Shown piece by piece: positions 26,267 to 34,556 of a stretch of 64,000 nt of DNA. The number at the start of each line of letters is the position of its first letter. The stretch's first letter is position 1. This stretch comes from Ectopseudomonas mendocina (GTDB taxonomy: Bacteria; Pseudomonadota; Gammaproteobacteria; Pseudomonadales; Pseudomonadaceae): the NCBI RefSeq assembly GCF_016008875.1, contig NZ_JADTQG010000015.1, forward strand, positions 120,288-184,287, in the 5' to 3' direction. Both the position numbers and the translations under genes were made by a program. The notes below the pieces were generated by a model. That model was not told the DNA's origin and ran no database searches. It worked only from the letters and a program-made list of their open reading frames with translations.

Positions 26267-28042
26267 TCAGTCGAGCAGCGAGATGGCGGTCGGCGCGTCG
26301 ACGCCGCGCTCGGCCAGTTCCTCGAACTCGTTGACGGCGTTGATCTCGGTGCCCATGGAGATGTTGGTGACACGCTCCAGGATCACCTCGACCACCACCG
26401 GTACACGGTGTTCGGCCATCAGGCGCTTGGCTTCGGCGAAGGCGTTCTGCAGTTCGTTCGGGTCGAACACGCGGATCGCCTTGCAGCCCAGGCCCTCGAC
26501 CACGGCGATGTGGTCGACGCCATACCCATTGAGCTCCGGCGCGTTGATGTTCTCGAACGCCAGCTGCACGCAGTAGTCGATGTCGAAGCCGCGCTGCGCC
26601 TGACGAATCAGCCCCAGGTAGGAGTTGTTCACCAGCACGTGGATGTAAGGCAGGTTGAACTGCGCGCCGACAGCCAGCTCTTCGATCATGAACTGAAAGT
26701 CATAGTCGCCGGACAGCGCCACCACGTTGCGACTCGGGTCGGCCTTGACCACGCCGAGCGCCGCCGGAATGGTCCAGCCCAGCGGGCCGGCCTGGCCGCA
26801 GTTGATCCAGTGACGCGGCTTGTATACGTGCAGGAACTGCGCGCCGGCAATCTGCGACAGGCCGATGGTGCTGACGTAGCAGGTGTCCTTGCCGAAGGCT
26901 TCGTTCATTTCCTCGTATACGCGCTGCGGCTTGGCCGGCACGTTGTCGAAGTGCGTCTTGCGCTGCAGGGTGCGCTTGCGCTCGCGGCACGACTCGACCC
27001 AGGCGCTGCGATCCTTCAGCTTGCCGGCGGCTTTCCACTCGCGGGCCACCTGGAGGAAGGCATTCAGTGCGCTACCCGCGTCGGAAACGATGCCCAGGTC
27101 CGGGTTGAACACGCGGCCGATCTGCGTCGGTTCGATGTCGACATGGATGAACTTGCGGCCCTCGGTGTAGACGTCCACCGAGCCGGTGTGGCGGTTGGCC
27201 CAGCGGTTGCCGATGCCGAGCACCAGGTCGGAAGCGAGCAGGGTGGCGTTGCCGTAGCGATGCGAAGTCTGCAGACCGACCATGCCGACCATCAGCTTGT
27301 GATCGTCCGGAATCGCGCCCCAGCCCATCAGGGTTGGCACCACCGGTACGCCGGTCAGCTCGGCGAATTCGACCAGCTTGTCCGCCGCATCGGCGTTGAA
27401 GATGCCGCCACCGGCGACCAGCAACGGACGCTCGGCGTCATTAAGCATAGCGATGGCTTTTTCGGCCTGGACGCGGCTGGTGCTCGGCTTGGCTACCGGC
27501 AGCGGCTCGTAGGCGTCGATATCGAACTCGATCTCGGCCATCTGCACGTCGAACGGCAGGTCAATCAGCACCGGGCCGGGGCGGCCGCTGCGCATTTCAT
27601 GGAAGGCACGCTGGAAGGCGCGCGGCACCTGGCCGGGTTCCATCACGGTGGTGGCCCATTTGGTCACCGGGCCGACAATGCTGGTGATGTCCACCGCCTG
27701 AAAGTCTTCCTTGTGCATGCGTGCACGCGGCGCCTGGCCGGTGATGCAGAGGATCGGGATGGAGTCGGCGGAGGCCGAGTACAGGCCGGTGACCATGTCG
27801 GTGCCGGCCGGGCCGGAGGTACCGATGCACACGCCGATATTGCCGGCATTGGTGCGTGTGTAACCCTCGGCCATGTGCGAAGCGCCTTCGACGTGACGGG
27901 CCAGGACGTGATCGATGCCACCGAGTTTCTTCAGGGCGGCATACAGGGGGTTGATGGCAGCGCCGGGGACGCCGAACGCGGTATCGACGCCTTCGCGGCG
28001 CATCACCAGTACGGCTGCCTCGATTGCTCTCATTCTGGCCAT
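26267..28042 (-). CDS. gcl: Glyoxylate carboligase (tartronate-semialdehyde synthase)
   Basis: A 591-residue ThDP- and FAD-dependent enzyme condensing two glyoxylates to tartronate semialdehyde and CO2. It is almost superposable on E. coli Gcl: MARMRAIEAAVLVMRREG at the N terminus, FGVPGAAINPLYAAL, HVEGASHMAEGYTR, LCITGQAPRARMHKEDFQAV, the ThDP motif GDYDFQFMIEELAVGAQFN, and NNSYLGLIRQAQRGFD. I chose ATG at 28042 to match family starts; an ATG two codons earlier is possible. It is the first gene of the operon running to pyk and is divergent from a LysR gene 111 bp away. Confidence 0.97.
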   Translation of the reverse strand: MARMRAIEAAVLVMRREGVDTAFGVPGAAINPLYAALKKLGGIDHVLARHVEGASHMAEGYTRTNAGNIGVCIGTSGPAGTDMVTGLYSASADSIPILCITGQAPRARMHKEDFQAVDITSIVGPVTKWATTVMEPGQVPRAFQRAFHEMRSGRPGPVLIDLPFDVQMAEIEFDIDAYEPLPVAKPSTSRVQAEKAIAMLNDAERPLLVAGGGIFNADAADKLVEFAELTGVPVVPTLMGWGAIPDDHKLMVGMVGLQTSHRYGNATLLASDLVLGIGNRWANRHTGSVDVYTEGRKFIHVDIEPTQIGRVFNPDLGIVSDAGSALNAFLQVAREWKAAGKLKDRSAWVESCRERKRTLQRKTHFDNVPAKPQRVYEEMNEAFGKDTCYVSTIGLSQIAGAQFLHVYKPRHWINCGQAGPLGWTIPAALGVVKADPSRNVVALSGDYDFQFMIEELAVGAQFNLPYIHVLVNNSYLGLIRQAQRGFDIDYCVQLAFENINAPELNGYGVDHIAVVEGLGCKAIRVFDPNELQNAFAEAKRLMAEHRVPVVVEVILERVTNISMGTEINAVNEFEELAERGVDAPTAISLLD

Positions 28043-28153
28043 GACCATTGTTCTCCGAGTCAGTGGTTTTTCTTCTTGGGAGCAAGGATGACGGCTGTAC
28101 CGGAGCGGCGGAATTGTTGGATACTTCAGTTCTGTCGATACTTGGAGTACCGA

Positions 28154-29068
28154 ATGGACCGTCATACCCTTATCCGCAGTTTCGTTCTGGTGGCCGACAA
28201 CGGCAGCTTCGCCGCAGCTGCGCTCAGTGAAGGCGTCACCCCGGTAGTCATGGGGCGCCGCCTGGACGCGCTGGAGCGCCACCTGGGCGTCAAGTTGATG
28301 CATCGCTCCACGCGTGGTCTGCAGCTGACCGACCTCGGTGAGCAGTACCTCGATCGCGCCCGCGCACTGCTCAAGGACTTCGACGAGGCCGATGCCAGCG
28401 TGGCCCGTGGGGGCAGGTCGGTGCGCGGGCATTTGGTGGTATCCGCGCCTGCCGCGTTCGGCAGACGGCATATCGCGCCGCATGCGCCGGCATTTCTCAA
28501 GCGTTACCCGGACCTGAAGCTGTCGTTCAACTTCACCGACAGCCTGGTCGATCTGGTGCGCCAGGGTTACGACATGGGCATCCGCATCGGCGAGGTGACC
28601 GACCCCAACTACGTTGCGGTCAAGCTCTTCCCCAATCGCCGTGTGGTCTGTGGTGCGCCCAATTACTTCGAGCTGCACGGCGTGCCGCGCACCCTCGAAG
28701 ACCTGGCGCGGCACAATTGCCTGGCGTTCAACCTGCAGGGCGGCCAGCAGCGCGGCTGGACCTTCCTGCGCGACGGGCGTCACGTGGCGGTGAAGGTGGC
28801 CGGCAACCTCGATTGCAACGATGGCGAACTGCTCTATGACTGGGTCAAGCAGGGGCTGGGAATAGGCTGGCGCTCGACCTGGGAAATCCAGGCGGAGTTG
28901 AAGGCCGGCGAGCTGGTCACGGTGCTCGATGATTACGAAATTCCGGCCTATGACATCCAGGCGGTATATCCCCAGCAACGTTACCTGCCGGCCAAGGTGC
29001 GCTTTTTCATCGACTACCTGAAGGACATCTACAACGCGCCGGGGTACTGGGAAGTACGAGGAGGGTGA
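28154..29068 (+). CDS. LysR-family transcriptional regulator divergent from gcl
   Basis: A 304-residue LysR regulator: N-terminal winged HTH (residues 1-60, SFAAAALSEGVTPVVMGRRLDALE) and a C-terminal periplasmic-binding-like effector domain. I took ATG at 28154, after GGAG at about 8 nt; the very long frame upstream is antisense to gcl. The 111-bp intergenic region with gcl has a GATACTT direct repeat (28120 and 28137, 17 bp apart) that could be part of its site. By position it is the likely regulator of gcl-hyi-glxR-ttuD-pyk; the effector is unknown. Confidence 0.92.
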   Translation: MDRHTLIRSFVLVADNGSFAAAALSEGVTPVVMGRRLDALERHLGVKLMHRSTRGLQLTDLGEQYLDRARALLKDFDEADASVARGGRSVRGHLVVSAPAAFGRRHIAPHAPAFLKRYPDLKLSFNFTDSLVDLVRQGYDMGIRIGEVTDPNYVAVKLFPNRRVVCGAPNYFELHGVPRTLEDLARHNCLAFNLQGGQQRGWTFLRDGRHVAVKVAGNLDCNDGELLYDWVKQGLGIGWRSTWEIQAELKAGELVTVLDDYEIPAYDIQAVYPQQRYLPAKVRFFIDYLKDIYNAPGYWEVRGG

Positions 29069-29111
29069 AGAGGTTATTCGATACTTATCTTGTTTTTATA
29101 AAATAAATTTA

Positions 29112-29121
29112 TTGTGTACAT
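29112..29121. promoter_or_regulatory. TTGTRYACAA-type operator upstream of the GlcG-like gene
   Basis: TTGTGTACAT, one mismatch from the palindrome TTGTGTACAA, lies in a very AT-rich stretch 130 bp before the 29251 start. It is a member of the set repeated across 29-47 kb. Confidence 0.55.
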
Positions 29122-29250
29122 TTTAAATTTATTTTGTTCTTTTTTGTTGAAACAATCCTTCTGTTCGGCTATTGCATAAGGTGCTTTCTCATGCCGCGCG
29201 CCGTCATTGGTGCGTGCGGTGACTTCCTGTTCGGTTTTCGGAGACTCCTT

Positions 29251-29685
29251 ATGAATGCGCTTAACCTGTCCACAGCCGTGAGTATTACCCACAACGCGCT
29301 GGCCGTCGGGCGTGAGCTTCGCGCTGCGCCGCTGACGGTGGCGGTGCTGGATGCCGGCGGGCATCTGATCAGCCTGCAGCGCGAGGATGGTGCCAGTCTG
29401 CTGCGTCCGCAGATCGCCATCGGCAAGGCTTGGGGTGCACTGGCGCTGGGCAAGGGCTCGCGCCTGATCGCCGCCGATGCGCAGCAGCGCCCGGCCTTTA
29501 TCGGTGCGGTGAACAATCTGGCCCAGGGCAGCCTGGTGCCGGCGCCTGGCGGCGTGTTGATCCGTGACGCGCAGGGGCAGGTGATCGGCGCGGTCGGCAT
29601 CACCGGCGACACCTCGGACATCGATGAGCAGTGTGCGGTCAGCGCGCTGGAATCTCTTGGCCTGAAGGCGGATGCGGGAGCGTAG
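29251..29685 (+). CDS. GlcG/HbpS-family protein
   Basis: A 144-residue protein of the GlcG/HbpS (DUF336) family. It has the conserved LTVAVLDAGGHLISLQREDGA, then RPQIAIGKAWGALALG and GAVGITGDTSDIDEQCA. HbpS members bind haem. GlcG members occur with glycolate/glyoxylate genes, which fits the neighbouring gcl operon, but the biochemical role is undefined. ATG at 29251 has GGAG 7 nt upstream. An AT-rich promoter region with a TTGTGTACAT site precedes it, so it may belong to the purine regulon. Confidence 0.88.
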   Translation: MNALNLSTAVSITHNALAVGRELRAAPLTVAVLDAGGHLISLQREDGASLLRPQIAIGKAWGALALGKGSRLIAADAQQRPAFIGAVNNLAQGSLVPAPGGVLIRDAQGQVIGAVGITGDTSDIDEQCAVSALESLGLKADAGA

Positions 29686-29829
29686 GGGGGCTTTGCGCAC
29701 CGCCTTGATCGCGGCTGCGCGATGCCCTGGATTGCATCCGGGCTACGACTGTGTGAGGGGCTTCAGCCGCGACTGCTGAATCGAAGCATCGCCGCTAAAG
29801 CGCCTCCCATGGTTTGCGGGGCTGCGTAG

Positions 29830-29855
29830 GGTGGATGTCGCCTTTTACATCCACC
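29830..29855. repeat. Short hairpin repeat (GGTGGATGT / ACATCCACC)
   Basis: A perfect 9-bp stem with an 8-nt loop lies in the 215-bp gap between the GlcG-like gene and the convergent TetR gene. It resembles common Pseudomonas GGGTGGATGT repeats and could act as a weak bidirectional terminator. Confidence 0.5.
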
Positions 29856-29900
29856 AGAGGTGTATCGGTAGAGCGCGATCCAGACTGAGACGGACAGTCA

Positions 29901-30545
29901 CTAGACGCTGCTTACCAGCTCGGAGGCGTTAGACGGCATCGGGTTGACGTCGCAGCCCTTGAGCACCAGACGAATGATGGTCTGCGCGGCGGCTTCGTAG
30001 TCGGCGTCGTCCAGGTTGGCCTTGCCGGTGACGGTGGAGATCTGCCAGTCGAAGTCGGCGTAGGTCTGAGTCGCAGCCCAGATGCTGAACAGCAGATGAT
30101 GTGGGTCGACCTTGGCCATCAGGCCCTGGTCGATCCAGTGCTGGATGCAGGCGATGTTGTGTTTGGCCTGTGCGTTGAGCTGTTCGGTCTGTTCCGGTGA
30201 CAGGTGCGGCGCACCGTGCATGATCTCGCTGGCGAATACCTTGGAGGCATGCGGCAGCTCGCGGGAAATGCGGATCTTCGAGCGGATGTAGGCCGTCAGG
30301 ACTTCGCTCGGGTGGCCCGGCTGGTTGAAGGGGGCAGAGGCGGCCAGCAGCGGCTCGACGATACTTTCCAGGACCTCGCGGTAGAGGTTTTCCTTGGATT
30401 TGAAGTAGTAGTAGACGTTGGGCTTGGGCAGGCCTGCCTTGGCCGCGATGTCACTGGTCTTGGTGGCGGCGAAGCCCTTGTCGGCGAACTCCTCGCTGGC
30501 TGCGCGCAGGATGAGCTCTTTGTTGCGCTCGCGAATGCTGGTCAT
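29901..30545 (-). CDS. TetR-family regulator, RutR-like
   Basis: A 214-residue TetR regulator. The N-terminal HTH includes FADKGFAATKTSDIAAKAGLPKPNVYYYFKSKENLYREVL. The C-terminal ligand domain strongly resembles RutR (SRELPHASKVFASEIMHGAP, DPHHLLFSIWAATQTYADFDWQI). RutR senses pyrimidines and related bases and controls purine/pyrimidine metabolism in E. coli. ATG at 30545 was chosen; the upstream extension lacks family similarity. It is divergent from moaA, with a TTGTGTACAG site between them, inside the purine-catabolism neighbourhood. Confidence 0.9.
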   Translation of the reverse strand: MTSIRERNKELILRAASEEFADKGFAATKTSDIAAKAGLPKPNVYYYFKSKENLYREVLESIVEPLLAASAPFNQPGHPSEVLTAYIRSKIRISRELPHASKVFASEIMHGAPHLSPEQTEQLNAQAKHNIACIQHWIDQGLMAKVDPHHLLFSIWAATQTYADFDWQISTVTGKANLDDADYEAAAQTIIRLVLKGCDVNPMPSNASELVSSV

Positions 30546-30666
30546 AAGGCCCTGTGTTTTCCTCTGCCGCCGAGCGGCGGTCGGGCATGGTAGCACCGGC
30601 TTTGCGCGAGGCTCAAGCCAGCGGCCACGGGCTGCGCAGCGCTTAACTGACTTGTGGGTCAAATTT

Positions 30667-30676
30667 TTGTGTACAG
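30667..30676. promoter_or_regulatory. TTGTRYACAA-type operator between tetR and moaA
   Basis: TTGTGTACAG, one mismatch from the palindrome, lies 80 bp before the moaA start and about 120 bp before the TetR gene start. It belongs to the regulon-wide motif set. Confidence 0.6.
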
Positions 30677-30756
30677 AAAATCGCTTTTCTGTTCTTATCC
30701 CGTACAGCTACCTCCATGAGCAAAAGTCTCGGCGCGCGACGCTGCAGGAGACCAAC

Positions 30757-31752
30757 GTGAATACCAGTCAGCTCGTCGATCCCTTCGGTCGACGCATCAC
30801 CTACCTGCGTTTGTCGGTGACCGACCGCTGCGATTTTCGCTGCACCTACTGCATGAGCGAAGACATGCAGTTCGCGCCGCGTGCGCAGATTCTCAGCCTG
30901 GAAGAACTCTACGCCGTGGCCGACGCCTTCATCGGCCTGGGCGTACGGCGTATTCGCATCACCGGTGGCGAGCCGCTGGTGCGCAAGAACCTGCTCAGCC
31001 TGTTGCAGCGCCTGGGCGCACGTGACGAGCTGGATGACCTGGCGATCACCACCAATGGTTCGCAACTCGGCGAGCTGGCGCCGCAATTGCGTGCGGCCGG
31101 TGTGCGCCGTCTGAACATCAGCCTGGATTCCCTGCAGCGCGAGCGTTTCGCCGCGTTCACCCGGCGCGACAAGCTCGACCAGGTGCTGGCCGGTATCGAC
31201 GCGGCGCGTGCAGCCGGCTTCGACAGGATCAAGCTCAACAGCGTGGTGCAGAGCGGGCGCAACGACGACGAGGTGCTGGATCTGGTCGAGTTCGCCATCG
31301 ACCGTGGCCTGGATATCAGCTTCATCGAGGAGATGCCGCTAGGCAGCGTGGTCAGCCACAGCCGCGAGCAGACGTTCTGCTCCAGCGACGAGGTGCGCCA
31401 GCGCATCGAGCAGCGACACTCGCTGGTGCGCAGCAGTACGGTAACCGGCGGCCCCTCGCGCTACTGGCAGGTGGTCGGCAGCGATACGCGAGTCGGCTTT
31501 ATCTCGCCGCACAGTCATAACTTCTGCGGCGACTGCAACCGCGTACGAGTTACTGCCGAGGGTAAGCTGGTGCTCTGCCTTGGCCACGACAACGCATTGG
31601 ATCTCAAGCGTCTGCTGCGCGCCCATCCGGGTGACGGCGAGCGTCTGCGCCAGGCGCTGGTCGAGGCGCTTCGCCTGAAGCCCGAGCGACACCACTTCGC
31701 CTCCGACGAGCAGGTCCAGGTGGTGCGCTTTATGAGCATGACCGGCGGATAG
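30757..31752 (+). CDS. moaA: GTP 3',8-cyclase MoaA (molybdenum cofactor synthesis)
   Basis: A 331-residue radical-SAM enzyme that starts molybdopterin synthesis from GTP. The N-terminal cluster motif is RCDFRCTYC (C25, C29, C32). The C-terminal [4Fe-4S] site is FCGDCN...LVLCLG, and the protein ends in the essential GG dipeptide (MTGG). The start is GTG at 30757 with CAGGAG 6 nt upstream. No other moa genes are adjacent. Its placement beside xanthine dehydrogenase and purine genes, with the shared operator upstream, suggests a paralogue supplying cofactor when XDH is induced. Confidence 0.95.
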   Translation: MNTSQLVDPFGRRITYLRLSVTDRCDFRCTYCMSEDMQFAPRAQILSLEELYAVADAFIGLGVRRIRITGGEPLVRKNLLSLLQRLGARDELDDLAITTNGSQLGELAPQLRAAGVRRLNISLDSLQRERFAAFTRRDKLDQVLAGIDAARAAGFDRIKLNSVVQSGRNDDEVLDLVEFAIDRGLDISFIEEMPLGSVVSHSREQTFCSSDEVRQRIEQRHSLVRSSTVTGGPSRYWQVVGSDTRVGFISPHSHNFCGDCNRVRVTAEGKLVLCLGHDNALDLKRLLRAHPGDGERLRQALVEALRLKPERHHFASDEQVQVVRFMSMTGG

Positions 31753-31795
31753 ATCCGCTTTCGAATTTCTCACAAAAACAATAAGGAGGCTCTGC

Positions 31796-32635
31796 ATGAA
31801 GCCCGTACGACTGTGTCTGCTATCTACCGTTTTGATCAGCCCAAATGTCCTGGCCCAGACCTATGTGGTCGGCGTCGAGGACCTGCCGTTCGCGCCGCAC
31901 TACAGCGTCGATGCCGATGGGCAATACCGTGGCTTCGCGCGTGAGGTTCTGGATGCCTTCGCCGCCGATAGCGGCGTCAGTCTGACCTACAGGGCGCTGC
32001 CGGTGGATCAGCTGCTTCCGGCCCTGCAGCGCGGCGAGATCGACTTCAAGTATCCCGATAGCCCGCACTGGGCCGGCGCGCAAAAGACGGGCATGGCGAT
32101 GCATTACAGCCGGGCCGTGGTCGATTATGTCGATGGTGTGCTGGTGGCGCCGCAGCGCCAGGCGCAGCCGTTGGAGAACATTCATCGCCTGGCAATGGTG
32201 CAGGGCTGGACGCCGCGTGGATACGAGCAGGGTATCGACAGCGGGCAGATTCAGCTGAGTTACAGCGACGATCTGCGCCAGATGATTCGCCAGGCCTTGA
32301 AGCAGGACACCGATGGCGCCTATTTCAATGTGGTGGTGGCCACGCATTATCTGGACAACGTCCGCGCGCGGCCCGGTGCGCTGGTGTTCGATCCCAGCTT
32401 GCCGCACACCCGCGGCAGTTTTCATCTGTCGAGCCAACGTCATCCGCAACTGATCGCCCGCTTCGATCGTTTCCTCATTGAGCGCTCGGCTCAGGTCGCG
32501 GCGCTCAAGGCAAGTCATCGGGTAGAAGCCAACCTGGACAGCGACTACATAGGCTTGGAGCAGTGGAAGGTGGATTTTCTCGAGCGCCAGAAAGCCAAAG
32601 CCGGCGCACAGGCGCCGGCTTCGTCCACTCGATGA
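31796..32635 (+). CDS. Periplasmic solute-binding protein (SBP_bac_3-like)
   Basis: A 279-residue protein with signal peptide (about residues 1-20, cleaving after VLAQ) and an extracellular solute-binding family 3 fold: YVVGVEDLPFAPHYSVDADGQYRGFAREVLDAF, then LPVDQLLPALQRGEIDFKYPD. AAGGAGG lies 7 nt upstream of the ATG. It follows moaA by 43 bp and is probably co-transcribed. No ABC permease or ATPase gene is nearby, so it may serve a remote transporter or act as a sensor. The ligand is unknown. Confidence 0.85.
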   Translation: MKPVRLCLLSTVLISPNVLAQTYVVGVEDLPFAPHYSVDADGQYRGFAREVLDAFAADSGVSLTYRALPVDQLLPALQRGEIDFKYPDSPHWAGAQKTGMAMHYSRAVVDYVDGVLVAPQRQAQPLENIHRLAMVQGWTPRGYEQGIDSGQIQLSYSDDLRQMIRQALKQDTDGAYFNVVVATHYLDNVRARPGALVFDPSLPHTRGSFHLSSQRHPQLIARFDRFLIERSAQVAALKASHRVEANLDSDYIGLEQWKVDFLERQKAKAGAQAPASSTR

Positions 32636-32639
32636 GGGG

Positions 32640-34100
32640 TCAGACGGTGGCGCGTTTCAGCGCCTGCGCCTGGCCGTGCATCAGGCCATAGTGCAGCACT
32701 GCACCGAGCAGGGCGCCGAGTAGCCAGGCATAGCCCGACAGTTGGCTCAGGGCTGGCGCCCATACCGAAGCCACGGAGAAAATCGAGCCGATGGTGAAGG
32801 CCAGCATCGCCTTGCGGTTCCAGCCACCATCGAAGTAGTAGACCGAGCCGACCTCGGCACTGAACAACTGCTGCAGGTCGAGCTTGCGCCGGCGCACCAG
32901 GTAGTAGTCGGCGACGATGATGCCGTACAACGGCGCGAGCACGGCGCCGAGGGTGTCGACGAAGGCAGCGATACCGACGCTGCTGATGAAGGCCACCCAC
33001 AGTGCGCCGATGAAGAAGGCGATAGCGGCGGTGATGAAGCCCCCGGTGCGCGCGCTGATATGCGCCGGTGCCAGGTTGGCCAGGTCATAGGCTGGCGGGA
33101 TGAAGTTGGCCACCAGGTTGATGCCCACGGTCGCGGCGAAGAAGGTCAGCGCGGCGATGATGGTCAGGGTCAGGTTGTCCACCCGCGCAACGATATCGGT
33201 GGGGTTGGTCAGTGTCTCGCCGAACACCACGACGGTGCCGGCGGTGATCACCAGGGCGATCAGCGAGAAGAACGCCAGGCTCACCGGCAGGCCGAGGAAG
33301 TTGCCGATGGTCATCTGTTTTTCGCTTTTGACGAAGCGCGCGAAGTCGCCGTAGTTGATCACCACCGCGGCGAAGTAGGCGACCATGGTGCCGACCACGG
33401 CGAAGAAGGCGGCCACCGGGCCGGCCTTGTATTCGCCCGAGCCACTGAAGATGTTGCCCAGCTCGCTGAGCAGGCTCGGGCCGGCCTTGTACCAGATCAG
33501 GCCCATCAGCGCGATCATCACCACATAGACCAGCGGCCCGGCCCAGTTGAGGAAGCGGGTGATCCAGCTCATGCCGCAGACGAACAGCCCCACCTGGAAC
33601 AGGCAGACGATCACGTAGGACAGCCAGCCGATGGCAGTCAGGCCCATGTATACGGCCGGGTCCTGCGGTTGCAACAGCGAGTTGAGCAGCAGCGCCACCG
33701 CCGTGGAGGCGAAGTAGGTCTGCACGCCGTACCAGAAGATGGCGACGATACCGCGCACCAGGGCAGGGAAGTTGGCACCACGCACGCCCATGCTGGCGCG
33801 GGCGAACACCGGAAAGGGAATGCCGTACTTGACGCTGGGTTTGCCGGTCAGCTGTACCAGGCCCATGACGATAAAGCCGGCGAGAACGATACCCGCCAAT
33901 ACCGCCCAGCCATTGAGACCGTAGGAAATGAACAGCGTCGCCGCCAGGGTGTAGCCGAACAGGCTTTGAATGTCATTCGACCAGACGTTGAAAATCTCGA
34001 ACCAGCCCCAGGTGCGTTTCTCGGGAGCCAATGGGGCGAGGTCCTCATTGTGTAGCGAGGGGTCGATGTGCTTGATGCGAAAGTCTTCGGTGTTGGACAT
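32640..34100 (-). CDS. NCS1-family nucleobase/allantoin:cation symporter
   Basis: A 486-residue polytopic inner-membrane transporter of the nucleobase:cation symporter-1 family, which imports cytosine, uracil, purines, allantoin or hydantoins. Typical family features: WFEIFNVWSNDIQSLFGYTLAAT near the N terminus, PFPVFARASMGVRGANFPALVRG and VINYGDFARFVKSEKQM. The gene converges on the solute-binding protein gene, with 4 bp between stops. The 455-bp upstream region carries two TGTAYACA palindromes. Given the cluster, a purine or ureide substrate is likely but not certain. Confidence 0.92.
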   Translation of the reverse strand: MSNTEDFRIKHIDPSLHNEDLAPLAPEKRTWGWFEIFNVWSNDIQSLFGYTLAATLFISYGLNGWAVLAGIVLAGFIVMGLVQLTGKPSVKYGIPFPVFARASMGVRGANFPALVRGIVAIFWYGVQTYFASTAVALLLNSLLQPQDPAVYMGLTAIGWLSYVIVCLFQVGLFVCGMSWITRFLNWAGPLVYVVMIALMGLIWYKAGPSLLSELGNIFSGSGEYKAGPVAAFFAVVGTMVAYFAAVVINYGDFARFVKSEKQMTIGNFLGLPVSLAFFSLIALVITAGTVVVFGETLTNPTDIVARVDNLTLTIIAALTFFAATVGINLVANFIPPAYDLANLAPAHISARTGGFITAAIAFFIGALWVAFISSVGIAAFVDTLGAVLAPLYGIIVADYYLVRRRKLDLQQLFSAEVGSVYYFDGGWNRKAMLAFTIGSIFSVASVWAPALSQLSGYAWLLGALLGAVLHYGLMHGQAQALKRATV

Positions 34101-34197
34101 GGACAGCTCCCAGTTTTGTTCTTGCGCCGCGGCGATCTATGAGGAGATTTGTCTGCAGGTTTCGTTCCGATCCTGTATGCGTTGCGTGACTGATTCC

Positions 34198-34207
34198 ATG
34201 TATACAG
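34198..34207. promoter_or_regulatory. Operator-like palindrome upstream of the NCS1 gene (proximal)
   Basis: ATGTATACAG (core TGTATACA) lies 98 bp upstream of the NCS1 start codon. Confidence 0.5.
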
Positions 34208-34243
34208 CCACTTAAACAGTGTTTCGGTAGGAACCTGCTTGTG

Positions 34244-34253
34244 TTGTACACAT
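34244..34253. promoter_or_regulatory. Operator-like palindrome upstream of the NCS1 gene (distal)
   Basis: TTGTACACAT, which reads ATGTGTACAA on the minus strand, lies 144 bp upstream of the NCS1 start. The centre-to-centre distance to the proximal site is 46 bp. A weaker relative, TTGTGATCAA, occurs at 34309-34318. Confidence 0.55.
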
Positions 34254-34467
34254 AAAAGTCGTTGTTGAATATGGCTTTTGAAGAAATTGCACACAAAAAT
34301 CTGAATTTTTGTGATCAAAAACTTGACCTTCTGGTCAGTTGTGTGCTTGCAAGATGTTGATCGAAAAGCCGGTTACGCCAGTCAAATCGCGCACCGATTC
34401 GGTGCCGGGGTTGGTGCTTGAGTGCCGGGTTGGTGCGGCTTCCAGGGTACTTGTCGATCTCCTGTTA

Positions 34468-34507
34468 AAGAAAAAGGGGGAGGGGCGCAAGCGCCCATCC
34501 CCCTTTT
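34468..34507 (-). terminator. Rho-independent terminator of the OmpK-like gene
   Basis: On the minus strand a long stem (AGGGGGATGGGCG / CGCCCCTCCCCCT) is followed by TTTTTCTTT, about 50 bp after the OmpK-like stop. Confidence 0.85.
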
Positions 34508-34556
34508 ACCCGGCCGCCGTCCCTACCGACGTTGGCCAAGTGCGTTGCGGCAATGG

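Noticed and set aside
26210..28153. Very long plus-strand open frame leading into the LysR gene
   Set aside because: It is antisense to gcl, whose match to Gcl is near complete along its length. High GC keeps opposite frames open. Only the part from 28154 has LysR features and a ribosome-binding site.
32600..32640. Hairpin AGCCGGCGC/GCGCCGGCT as a terminator at the end of the solute-binding protein gene
   Set aside because: It lies inside the coding sequence, and the plus strand has no T run after it. It might help stop the convergent NCS1 transcript, but the evidence is too weak to list.
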